Assembly: GCA_032622095.1 (NCBI GenBank)
Contig: CP136061.1
Location: 264,338,077 to 264,402,076, forward strand
DNA from: Siphonodentalium dalli
Lineage: Eukaryota; Mollusca; Scaphopoda; Gadilida; Siphonodentaliidae
Length of the DNA: 64,000 nt
Reading direction: 5' to 3'
Shown here: positions 14,986 to 26,305 of the stretch, one piece after another
How positions within the stretch are numbered: position 1 is the first letter of the stretch
Layout: the number at the start of each line of letters is the position of its first letter
The notes under the pieces: generated by a model
Told to the model about the DNA's origin: nothing
Seen by the model: only the letters and a program-made list of their open reading frames with translations
Database searches by the model: none
Position numbers and translations under genes: made by a program

Positions 14986-15867
14986 TTATGATGAGTTTGG
15001 TAACAACCGACAAATGAGGTGTTTGTAAATTAGCTTAATTATTGTTTTTAATTTGCAATTATAACACACTCTGTAATAATTATGTCATCAGTGAGATAGA
15101 TCCTTATTGAAATGATCCTATTGGAACATGTATACCAATAGTGAATACATTGTAACAAATAGATAAACATTAGTATGCGGTCGGTATTATATACTGCAGA
15201 CAATTGCACGCACGATATAAATTTGTTTGCAAACACAGGGAAAGGAAATTCTCTAATCAGTAATACGTCATACAGATATGGTTTCATGTACGTGTTTCGG
15301 ATAATGTATATCTGATGCCAAATAAATGCTCTCAATTGTTTTTTGTACCCATGTAATATTGAGATTTCAAAGTCGCTTTCAAAATAATCATTCCAATGCA
15401 TGTTCCCTATACTTCGTTAATCATTATACTTATGTGTTGCTCTTAATTATAGACATTGTATCACGAAAACAGACAGTGAACAGTTTTCTTTGCAGATCGT
15501 TTAATATTTCTTTACATTTAAATTTCCATGAACACTCTTACATTAAAATGTACTGCTAATTTGCTCGCATATATGCTATATAAAAGTTTGTTTTCGGAAG
15601 CTGCAACCGTCGTGAGGTGTACACTCACCATGGAACGAAAATACACATTAGATAGGCGGTCATAAATATTTTCTCAGTGTTGAACAAACTTAAATAGAGC
15701 CCATTCAGTCGTTGCGTCCAGACCCTTCGCCTAAATGTCACAATGACAACATACTGATTTATGCCCTGTTACATATTGATTGTATTATAGCCTCCAATTT
15801 GATCATATCAGGAATCACTACTCTGCCTAACACCCGTTGAGATCATATCCACAGTACAAAACCTGAG
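14986..15867. other. Non-coding spacer of copy 2
   Basis: Near-identical to 6946-7824, with scattered single-base changes. The open frames on either strand look incidental. Confidence 0.5.
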
Positions 15868-16039
15868 AAAGTGTTGATGTTCTGGACAAAAACTGCGAAA
15901 GTGTTGATGTTCTGGACAAAACCTGGGAAAGTGTTGATGTTCTGGACAAAACCTGGGAAATTGTCGATGTTCTGGACAAAACCTGGGAAAATGTTGATGT
16001 TCTGGACAAAACCTGGGAAAGTGTTGATGTTCTGGACCC
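15868..16039. repeat. 30-bp minisatellite, copy 2
   Basis: Six units of the same 30-bp repeat as at 7825-7996, with a few substitutions. Confidence 0.85.
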
Positions 16040-16194
16040 GTTTTGACATGGAACTTTATAACATTGAACTAACAAGACGGGAAAATATCTCTTTCTGAAT
16101 ACTTGTACCTCCATAATCTACTTCATATTCAAGTTCGAGAATGCATGCTTCATGTGGCCTATGTGAGCCGATATTTCAATAAACATTGAATTAA

Positions 16195-16533
16195 TTACAT
16201 TGAGAAATTCCATAATTTTATTAAGCGAAGCAAAGCAAAATCGCCCACAAAGCCATCGTTAATAATGTAATTTCGAATTGGGACTTGCAATTTGTCCAGA
16301 ACGTGAGTCGCTTCCGTTGTGTGCTGTTGTTCCAATGCTTCGTCGAGCTGCTGCATCAGTTTGGAACATTGCCCCCAATGCACACGGCGTACTCGCTGTT
16401 GTATATCAGCCATTTTTGCTGGTAATCCGGTTCGAGGGACCAACTTTTGAGCAATTGTAATGTCAGTATCTATATCTAGACACTTAAGTGCAAGAACCTG
16501 GTTACATATACGCACTGGTCCAGGCGCTATCAC
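16195..16533 (-). CDS. Hypothetical protein fragment (112 aa)
   Basis: The frame is open for 112 residues only in copy 2. In copies 1 and 3 small deletions break it. The middle part is predicted helical and charged (residues about 40-90), which looks more protein-like than the surrounding frames. No family recognised. It may be an old exon carried within the unit, or chance. Confidence 0.25.
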   Translation of the reverse strand: MIAPGPVRICNQVLALKCLDIDTDITIAQKLVPRTGLPAKMADIQQRVRRVHWGQCSKLMQQLDEALEQQHTTEATHVLDKLQVPIRNYIINDGFVGDFALLRLIKLWNFSM

Positions 16534-17050
16534 GACCGAGTAACTGTATACTCATGTGATGACTCCAGTATATTATAGATGTACTGGTCCAGAGCTACCA
16601 CGACCGAGTAACTTTATAACCCTGTGCTGACTCCAATTAGTTATAGATGCACTGGTCCAGGTGCTACCACGACAGAGTAACTTTATAACCCTGTGGTGAC
16701 TCCAGTAGGTTATAGATGCACTGGTCTATGTGTTACCACGAACGAGTAACTTTCTAATCATGTGGTGACTACAGTAGGCTATATATGCACTGGTCCAGGT
16801 ACTACCACGACCGAGTAACTTAATAACCCCGTGGTGACTCCAGCAGGTTATCGACGCACTGGTCCAGGTGCTAACACGACCGAGTAACTTTATAACCTGT
16901 GGTGATTCCAGTAGGTTAAGGATGCACAGGGCCATGTGCTACCACGACCGAGTAACTTTATAACCCTGTGGTGACTCCAGCAGGTTATCGACGCACTGGT
17001 CCAGGTGCTACCATGACCGAGTAACACTATAACCCTGTGATGACTCCAGT
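16510..17050. repeat. 69-bp tandem repeat, copy 2
   Basis: About eight units of the 69-bp repeat described at 8455-8935, one more than in copy 1. Confidence 0.85.
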
Positions 17051-17703
17051 AACGTTCTGTAATGTGAACACACCGATGTGGGTATACAGATTAGTCATTA
17101 ATGTCCGCGCTCGATCGGACAGTATTCTGCAATCACGACAAAATACATGGACAAATGTTGCAATGGGGGAGTCGGCATTTTGAAGTCGGATATTTAGACA
17201 GTGATCTTGAATGGACTATTCAGCCGACAAACTTGGTATCTGACCGAGTGCGGAATTTGCCAGAATACCCTGATCAGGTTGCCACTAGCACGAGAGACCA
17301 GTACGATACCTTTACCGATTTCCCCGAGTGATGTAGAAAGTGAAACAACTCTGAACTGTGTGTGCATTTGGTACAGCTACGTTTACAACTCGTAAATCGG
17401 CCCTGATATCAGCCTGAGTCAGAACGTCAGTCTGATGTTACCTCGGGCTGGTAGCGTGCCGAATACGAAACAAACCCAATAATATCCACCATATATTATA
17501 AACCAGCCGCCAAGAGTTTGCTATAGTGTGTTATGAATATCAGAGGGCCAATAATTCAATATAGAACTGCAAAGAGTGTTACGATAAAAATCAGTAAAGT
17601 GTATACTTTTGCAATTTGAATTCCCATTCCCTGTACATAGGAAATTATTACGTTTTAACACGAATCATGTATCGAGGGGAATTGTAAACTGGTGCTATCG
17701 ATA
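17051..17703. other. Spacer of copy 2
   Basis: Corresponds to 8936-9454 with indels that break the minus-strand frame, plus about 150 bp not present in copies 1 and 3. No gene seen. Confidence 0.45.
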
Positions 17704-18087
17704 TTAAAGGCGGATTATCTCTGTGTAAACAGTAAACATGTATTATAAAGTTACCGTGGTATGAAATATTAGATTTTAATCGAAGACTCGTGTCCGGAAA
17801 TGATTATATCGATTAATATTGATTTTATTTCGAATGTTGTCTGGTCTAAAAGGTGTGTTTATGTACATCCTAATGCTCTCTATCGATACATGGTGTCACC
17901 CGAATGGTCAGTTCTGAGAATAGACATATAAAGTGTCCCAATTAACCATCTAATTTCAAAATAAAATATTCGAAATAAATCAATATTAATTTATAGAAGA
18001 CTTTCCGGAAGAGGGTCTTCAATTACTATTTATTATTTTATAAACACACAACTATTTCTTTTATTTGAAGAGATTATCCATCTTTAA
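17704..18087. mobile_element. MITE copy in unit 2 with both ends
   Basis: It begins TTAAAGGCGGATTATCTC and ends GAGATTATCCATCTTTAA, so both terminal repeats are kept, with TTAA at each edge. It is shorter than the 528-bp copies because of internal deletions. Confidence 0.7.
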
Positions 18088-18278
18088 AAAGATGTTGAAA
18101 CAAGAACAAAATAATGACTTAAAAAACATACGTAATTGCTACTTGTGTTCTGCTTATTTGTCAATTGTCTACCAGTTCTTGTCCTGCTGCTGTATTCACA
18201 TCTCGATCAGTGCCGCCATCTGACCGGTACCTTGACCCTGGTATGTCCGTGCATCTACCAGGACCACCAGTGTGATGA

Positions 18279-19025
<747 letters not shown>

Positions 19026-19499
19026 GTGTGTGATAAATCATTTACCACTTCGGCTGGTCTGAAACAACATACGAGAAGCCATACAGGAGAGCTTCCCTAT
19101 ACGTGTGATTTAGGTGATAACGCATTCAGTCATCTGGGTAATCTAAGAAGACATAAAGTGATTCATACAGGAGAGCGTCCCTATAAGTGTGATTTGTGTA
19201 GCAAAACATTTACTCAGCCGGGTGATCTGACGACACATAAGAGAATCCACACAGGAGAGCGTCCCTATAAGTGTGATTTGTGTAGCAAAACATTTACTCA
19301 GTCGGGTCATCTGACAAGGCATAAGAGAATCCACACAGGAGAACGTCCCTCTGAGTGTGATTTATGCGCTGATACATTTACTCAGCCGGGTGATCTGACA
19401 AGGCATAAGAGAATCCACACAGGAGAACGTCCGTACCCGTGTGATAAATTATTTACTACTGCGTATCACCTAAAGCAGCATATGAGAACCCACACATGA
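19026..19499 (+). CDS. C2H2 zinc-finger array, copy 3, open segment
   Basis: A frame of 157 residues with about six finger modules. The second finger has Gly in place of its second zinc-binding Cys, and the last has lost three residues that include one Cys. It begins at an internal Met and is part of a broken array, so expression as a separate protein is doubtful. Confidence 0.45.
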   Translation: MCDKSFTTSAGLKQHTRSHTGELPYTCDLGDNAFSHLGNLRRHKVIHTGERPYKCDLCSKTFTQPGDLTTHKRIHTGERPYKCDLCSKTFTQSGHLTRHKRIHTGERPSECDLCADTFTQPGDLTRHKRIHTGERPYPCDKLFTTAYHLKQHMRTHT

Positions 19500-20410
19500 T
19501 ATCGTCCCTATAAGTGTGATTTATGGCCTGATGCATTCATTCAGTTGGGGGCTCTGGTAAGGCATAAGATACTCCATACAGGAGATCGTCCGTACCAGTG
19601 TGATTTATGCCCTGATGCATTCACTCAGTTGGGTGCTCTGATGAGGCACAGGAGAATTCACACATGAAATTATCCGTACCAGTGTGATGTGTGTGAAACC
19701 ATGATGCATTCACTCAGTTGGGTGCTCTGATAAGGCACAATAGAATCCATACTGGAGATTATCCGTACCAGTGTGATGTGTGTGATAACATGACATTATC
19801 CGTACCAGTGTGTTGTGTGTGATAACATGAGATTATCCGTACCAGTGTGATGTGTGTGATAACTCCGAATCAACTGAAGCAGCACACGATAATCCACACA
19901 GGAGATCGTAATAAATGTTAATTGAACACACTTATAATTATGAGTTGGGGACACCTGTCCGGAAACGCTTCTACGATTAATGATGCTTTTATGTCGATAT
20001 TTTCTTATACAATTCAATAACTATTTGGGAAACTTTCGTTACTTTTTTAGAACAGAGCGTCACGAAACTTTCAGGCGATTTTAGATAGAGATAGAGTTCT
20101 GCGCTTGCTACGCTCCGAACATTTCCGCGAAGTGTAAAATGTATCAACTTGAATACATGTATACTACCAGAAATTCAAATTAAAATCAATATTGATAGAA
20201 GCGTGTCCAGGTGTTTTCGATTCATATCTTTTATATTATACCCAGGGAACTATATAAAACGTGTCGTAGAAAGGGATAGACCATTGTTGCAAATGCAGCA
20301 GTTGTAAATTTATAAAGAAAATATGATTTTGTTGTTAGTAAAGTGCGTTGGATTTGGTTCCTAGTGTCAATAAAATGTGATAATTCGCACTAGGTTATAA
20401 AATATCCAAT
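19500..20410. other. 3' tail and spacer of zinc-finger copy 3
   Basis: Two degenerate fingers to about 19665, then linker fragments, AATAAA at 19910-19915, and the same AT-rich spacer as in the other copies. Confidence 0.55.
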
Positions 20411-21300
20411 TATAGCAGGCTGCTTATGGGGTGATTATATAGGTGTTTATAGGGCTGGTTATAGGGGTGACTATAGGGCTGATTATATGGATGATTATAG
20501 GGGCGGTTATAGGGCTGATTATATGGCTGATTATATGGCTGATTAAATGGTTGATTTTATGGCTGATTATAGGGCTGATTATATGGCTGATTCTATGGCT
20601 GATTATATGTAGATTATAGGGCTGACTCTAGGGCTGATTATAGGGTGATTATAGGGCTGATTATAGGGCTGATTATAGAGGTGGTTATAGGGCTGATTAT
20701 ATGGCTGATTATATGGGTGATTATAGGGCTGATTATATGGGTGATTATAGGGCTGATTATAGGGCTGATTCTAGGGCTGATTATAGGGTGATTATATCAG
20801 GATGATTATAGGGGCGGTTATAGGGTTGATTATAGGGCTGATCATATGGCTGATTATATGGCTGTTTATAGGGGTGATTATAGGGGTGATTATAGAGGTG
20901 ATTATAGAGGTGGTTATAGGGCTGATTATATGGCTGATTATATGGGTGTTTATAGGGGTGATTATAGGGGTGATTATAGGGGTGATTATAGAGTTGCTTA
21001 TAGGGCTGATTATATGGGTGATTATAGGGCTGATTATAGGGGTGATTATAGAGGTGATTATAGGGGTGATTATAGGGGGGGGGTTATAGGGGTGATTATA
21101 GGATATGATTATAGGGGTGATTATAGGATGTGATTATAGGGCTGATTATATGGCTGATTATAGGGCTGATTCTAGCATGCTGGTTATAGGGGTGATCATA
21201 GGGGTGGTTATATCAGGCTGATTATAGAGGTGATTATAATGTGTGATTATAGGGGTGATTATATGGGGTGATTATAGGGCTGAATATAGGGGTGATTTGG
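20411..21300. repeat. 12-bp minisatellite, copy 3
   Basis: The same 12-bp array as in copies 1 and 2, again with a different unit order. Confidence 0.9.
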
Positions 21301-22187
21301 TTATAATTTATGATGAGTTTGGTAACAACCGACAAATGAGGTGTTTGTAAATTAGCTTAATTGTTTTTAATTTGCAATTATAACACACGCTGTAATAATT
21401 ATGTCATCAGTGAGATAGATCCTTATTGAAATGATCCTATTGGAACATGTATACCAATAGTGAATACATTGTATCAAATAGATAAACATTAGTATGCGGT
21501 CGGTATTATATACTGCAGACAATTGCACGCACGATATAAATTTGTTTGCAAACACAGGGAAAGGAAAATTCTCTAATCAGTAATACGTCATACAGATATG
21601 GTTTCATGTACGTGTTTCGGATAATGTATATATGATGGCAAATAAATGCTCTCAATTGTTTTTTGTACCCATGTAATATTGAGATTTCAAAGTCGCTTTC
21701 AAAATAAACATTCCAATGCATGTTCCCTATACTTCGTTAATCATTATACTTATGTGTTGCTCTTAATTATAGACATTGTATCACGAAAACAGACAGTGAA
21801 CAGTTTTCTTTGCAGATCGTTTAATATTTCTTTACATTTAAATTTCCGTTAACACTCTTACATTAAAATGTACTGCTAATTTGCTCGCATATATGCTATA
21901 TAAAAGTTTGTTTTCGGAAGCTGCAACCGTCGTGAGGTGTACACTCACCATGGAACGAAAATACACATTAGATAGGCGGTCATAAATATTTTCTCAGTGG
22001 TGAACAAACTTAAATAGAGCCCATTCAGTCGTTGCGTCCAGACCCTTCGCCTAAATGTCACAATGACAACATACTGATTTATGCCCTGTTACATATTGAT
22101 TGTATTATAGCCTCCAATTTGATCATATCAGGAATCACTACTCTGCCTAACACCCGTTGAGATCATATCCACAGTACAAAACCTGAG
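21301..22187. other. Non-coding spacer of copy 3
   Basis: Near-identical to 6946-7824 and 14986-15867. No gene seen. Confidence 0.5.
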
Positions 22188-22360
22188 AAAGTGTTGATGT
22201 TCTGGACAAAAACTGCGAAAGTGTTGATGTTCTGGACAAAACCTGGGAAAGTGTTGATGTTCTGGACAAAACCTGGGAAAGTGTCGATGTTCTGGACAAA
22301 ACCTGGGAAAGTGTTGATGTTCTGGACAAAACCTGGGAAAGTGTTGATGTTCTGGACCCG
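22188..22360. repeat. 30-bp minisatellite, copy 3
   Basis: Six units of the 30-bp repeat also found at 7825 and 15868. Confidence 0.85.
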
Positions 22361-22814
22361 TTTTGACAGGGAACTTTATAACATTGAACTAAAAAGACGG
22401 GAACATATTTCTTTCTGAATACTTGTACCTCCATAATCTACTTCATATTCAAGTTCGAGATTGCATGCTTCATGTGGCCTATGTGAGCCGATATTTCAAT
22501 AAACATTGAATTAATTACATTGAAAAATTCCATAATTTTATTAAGCGAAGCAAAGCAAAATCGCACACAAAGCCATCGTTAATAATGTAATTTCGAATTG
22601 GGACCTTCAACTTGTCCAGAACGAGAGTCGTCTCCGTTGTGTGCTGTTGTACCAACGCCTCGTCGAGTTGCTGCATTGTCCCCAATGCATACGGCGTACT
22701 CGCTGTTGTATATCAGCCATTTGTGCTGGTTATCCGGTTCGAGGGAATAACTTTTGAGCAATTGTAATGTCAGTATCTATATCTAGATGATTAAGTACAA
22801 GAACCTGGTTACAT
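22361..22814. other. Spacer of copy 3
   Basis: Corresponds to 7997-8454. The short minus-strand frame 22579-22761 matches that of copy 1 and shares its deletion. Confidence 0.45.
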
Positions 22815-23290
22815 GTACGCACTGGTCCAGGCGCTATCACGACTGAGTAAATGTATAACCATGTGATGACTCCAGTATATTATAGATGTACTGATCCAGG
22901 AGCTACCACGACCGAGTAACTTTATAACCCTGTGCTGACTCCAATTAGGTATAGATGCACTGGTCCAGGTGCTACCACGACCGAGTAACTTTATAACCCT
23001 GTGGTTACTCCAGTAGATTATAGATGCACTGGTCTAGGTGTTACCACGAACGAGTAACTTTCTAATCCTGTGGTGACTGCAGTAGGCTATATATGTACTG
23101 GTCCAGGTGCTACCACTGCCGAGTAACTTTATAACCCTGTGGTGACTCCAGCAGGTTATCGACGCACTGGTCCAGGTGCTAACGCGACCGAGTAACTTTA
23201 TAACCATGTGGTGACTCCAGTAGGTTAAGGATGCACTGGTCCAGGTGCTACCACGACCGAGTAACACTATAACCCTGTGATGACTCCAGT
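22815..23290. repeat. 69-bp tandem repeat, copy 3
   Basis: About seven units of the 69-bp repeat, closest to copy 1 in unit order. Confidence 0.85.
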
Positions 23291-23752
23291 AACGTTCTTT
23301 AACGTGAACACACCGAGGTGGGCATACAGATTAGTCATTAATGTCCGCGCTCGATCGGACAGCATTCTGCAATCACGACAAAATACCTGGACAAATGTTG
23401 GAATAGGGGAGTCGGCATTTTGAAGTCGGATATTTAGTCAGTGATCTTGAATGAGACTATTCAGCCCGACAAACTTGGTATCTGACCGAGTTCTGAATTT
23501 GCCAGAATACCCTGACCAGGTCGCCGCTAGCATGGGAGACCAGTACGCTACCTTTGCCGATTTCCCCGAGTGACGTAGAAAGTGAAACAACTCTGAACTG
23601 TGTGTGCCTTTGGTACAGTTACGTTTACAACTCATACATCGACCCTGATATCAGCATGAGAGGGAAGGTCAGTCTGAGGTTACCTCGGGCTGATAGCTGG
23701 CCGAATACGAAACAAACCCAATAATATCCACCAAATATTATAGGCCAGCCGC
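23291..23752. other. Spacer of copy 3
   Basis: Corresponds to 8936-9454, with a deletion just before the MITE remnant. No gene seen. Confidence 0.45.
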
Positions 23753-24116
23753 CATGTATTATATAGTTACCGTGGTATGAAATATTAGATTTGAATCAAA
23801 GACTCCTGTCCGGAAATGATTATATCGATTAATATTGATTTTATTTCGAATGTCGTCTGGTCTAAAAGGTGTGTTTATGTACATCATAATGCTCTCTATC
23901 GATACATGGTGTCACCCGAATGGTCAGTTCTAAAAAATAGACAACTAAAGTGTCACAACTAACCATCTAATTTTATAATAAAATATTCGAAATAAAATCA
24001 ATATTAATTTATAGAAGGCTTTCCGGAAGAGGGTCTTCAATTACTATTTATTATTTTATAAACACACAACTACAACTTTTTCAATTTCTTTTATTTGAAG
24101 AGATAATCCATCTTTA
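23753..24116. mobile_element. MITE remnant, copy 3
   Basis: The same left-truncated MITE remnant as at 9455-9818, ending with TTAA at 24113-24116. Confidence 0.6.
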
Positions 24117-24487
24117 AAAAGATGTTGAAACAAGAACAAAATAATGACTTAAAAAACATACGTAATTGCTATTTGTGTTCTGCTTATTTGTCAATTGTCT
24201 GCCAGTTCTTGTCCCGCTGCTGTATTCACATCTCGAGAAAATAAGAATGGACTATGCCGATGTTCATTAAACGCCCAATAGATGTCGTCATTAATCGAAA
24301 CCTAAACAAATAACTCGTGTACACTTCTTTGTTCGGTCTGGGTTTTACGGTCCGTATTAATTTGATTTCATTTGACATCAGTGCCGCCTTCTGACCGGTA
24401 CCTCGTATGCACCAGGACCACCAATGTGATGACGAGGACAACATATACACGAGACCAACATCTAATTGTACGATATTATATCACATG
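24117..24487. other. Tail of tandem unit copy 3
   Basis: Non-coding, near-identical to 9819-10188. Confidence 0.5.
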
Positions 24488-24580
24488 GTAAAGTATAGAA
24501 CTGGTCTGGGCGAACCCCCGATCGATCCCGAATCAGCCTAGTGTGATAGTTCAGAAAGTTATGGATAATTGCCATGCTAC

Positions 24581-24803
24581 TGAAGTGTTTGTAACACTTC
24601 GGGAATGTAAGTATATGGTTATTTTAACTATATAACGTATAATTACCTAGTTTGTGATGACTTGGACAGCTTAAATCGATGAGAACGTCTCTATCTGCTT
24701 CAAGTTTGAATTCCAAGTGCCAGAAAACGCTTCACTTCCGGTTTTGCAGCATAAACATCAGTACACATCCAGAGCATTATTTTATGTGGTCCATTTCACA
24801 ACA
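24581..24803 (-). repeat. 3' LTR of the Gypsy element
   Basis: 223 bp, identical by eye to 30795-31017. In minus orientation it is preceded by the purine-rich tract AAAACGGAGGGAAG (24804-24817), the expected plus-strand primer. Confidence 0.93.
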
Positions 24804-25251
24804 CTTCCCTCCGTTTTATTGTTTTTGTTTGGAAGCATCTCCCAGAAACTAGCAAATAATCCCAGAGATACCGGGACACACGTACAAGGATTCACCATGT
24901 CCCCGCGACATCGGGACATGTGCACACGAATACCCACCAAACATAAGAACATGTGGTCACAATTCTTGCCATAATCTGAGGATGCCAGGATGGAACTGAT
25001 CCTTGGCCATATATACTCAATTCAGAGGATCATCCTGTCATTATTCTGATGTCTATCGACATTTTGCAACCCAGAGATACCGGGTACAAAATGTCACTCC
25101 TGTGTTGAGTTGATCCATGTGAGTCTGCTATGTCGATTATCAGCTATTTCATGTTCAGGTACACATGAAAGTGTCAGGTGCAAAAACAGTTCATCTAAAA
25201 ACATAAGTCCTCCACCAGTGCAAGTTAAAAACATAGATCCCTCTGACGATT
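24804..25251. other. 3' non-coding part of the Gypsy element
   Basis: Contains the polypurine tract next to the LTR and two copies of CCCAGAGATACCGGG (near 24862 and 25071). No integrase-like or other protein frame was found here. Confidence 0.6.
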
Positions 25252-25824
25252 TTACTCCCGCCGGAAAAGAGCATGTACATTTTTAAGAGATATGGCACAT
25301 ACTATAGATGCAGGAAGATTCTTATTGTTGGCTACCTCGTTGACTACATGTCTCACAGAAAATGGGGTGCTGTATTCCTCGGTTCCCTGTGGCTTCAGAT
25401 ATGGTGAATCAGTTTCTGTGATCATGTGATTGACATTCATTGTTCTCACTAGTGAGACCAGGGCATCACTCCTTCTGGTGATCAGCGGTGAGAGTCCAAA
25501 GAAAATATGGTGAAAATGACTGGAGAGCCTAGTATACATCTCAACAGATCCAGTAAAGCAATGAAAGTATATTTCATGATGCCTGTAAAGATTGGATTTC
25601 ATTATGTTCTCACAATCATCCCAAACCAAACCAGCTCCTCTGCAATGAATCACAACTGGTAGGTTCCGAGTATCAGCCATTCTCAATTGCCTCTCGAAGA
25701 TATGCTTCTGTGACGCAATTTCCTTTGGACCCGGTTCACCACTGTAGTCCAAGCCACATTCACCGATCGCCACGAATGCACCATTGTCAATTCTCTCTTC
25801 CAAATCACAAAGAAATCTATCCAT
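25252..25824 (-). CDS. TatD-family metal-dependent nuclease, C-terminal part
   Basis: A frame of 190 residues with the hallmarks of TatD DNases, which are TIM-barrel metallo-hydrolases: ECGLDY (metal-binding Glu) near residue 23, VVIHCRG (His) near 57, HCFTG (His) near 85, and ETDSPYL (Asp) near 140. The frame is open upstream of its first Met to about 25900 and there includes the typical STIGLHPR motif. The N-terminal part with the first metal ligands lies in another frame (25817-26305), so one frameshift near 25900-25930 separates them. It sits between RNase H and the 3' LTR, where integrase is expected. TatD enzymes act on DNA ends; the role within a retroelement is unknown. Confidence 0.8.
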   Translation of the reverse strand: MDRFLCDLEERIDNGAFVAIGECGLDYSGEPGPKEIASQKHIFERQLRMADTRNLPVVIHCRGAGLVWDDCENIMKSNLYRHHEIYFHCFTGSVEMYTRLSSHFHHIFFGLSPLITRRSDALVSLVRTMNVNHMITETDSPYLKPQGTEEYSTPFSVRHVVNEVANNKNLPASIVCAISLKNVHALFRRE

Positions 25825-26305
25825 TTTCCTTCCATTTTCGAATCCGACAACTCGTGGGTGCAGGCCAATAGTGGATACAACATTCTCCTCCCGATTTCGA
25901 CCTGCTTTGTCCCAATGACGGGGCTAGACGAAGGTCATTGTCACTAGAATGTTGAAGGCTGCCTAGCTGGGTAACCCCATGCCTCACCATCAACATGTCC
26001 AAATGGAAGTGGCCGTCCACCAGAGGATGTGCTGGAACGAAATTGGTGATGTTGAGAAGAGACCATTCTCCTACCTTTGCCAATGCTTTTCCTTCTACAG
26101 AAAGGTCCGATAGCATGGACACTGCCGTGCGCCAATGGAACATAGATGCAGGAATTTTGTCAACACCGAACATTGCTGCAAACTCTTCTGTAGCTATTCT
26201 TACAAGAATGAGACTCAATTCAGCGTCGATAGATTCCTGTTTCCGGACCTTTACGATTGGACCCTTAGAAACCATACTCCTAAGTTTAAAGAACCAGCCT
26301 AGCAT
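25817..26305 (-). CDS. TatD-family nuclease, N-terminal part with extension
   Basis: A frame of 162 residues. Residues 1-85 are an extension I do not recognise. VDGHFHLD near residue 97 is the HxH metal-binding start of a TatD barrel. After about residue 130 the frame departs from the TatD pattern, and the true continuation is in the frame of 25252-25824. The ATG at 26303-26305 overlaps the pol stop (ATGCTAG), which would suit reinitiation or a frameshift from pol. The frame is part of the retrotransposon, being bounded by pol and the LTR. Confidence 0.7.
   Translation of the reverse strand: MLGWFFKLRSMVSKGPIVKVRKQESIDAELSLILVRIATEEFAAMFGVDKIPASMFHWRTAVSMLSDLSVEGKALAKVGEWSLLNITNFVPAHPLVDGHFHLDMLMVRHGVTQLGSLQHSSDNDLRLAPSLGQSRSKSGGECCIHYWPAPTSCRIRKWKENG

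Noticed and set aside
15048-15401. 117-residue minus-strand frame in the copy 2 spacer
   Set aside because: The frame is broken in copies 1 and 3 and has no recognisable motif; composition is that of AT-rich spacer.
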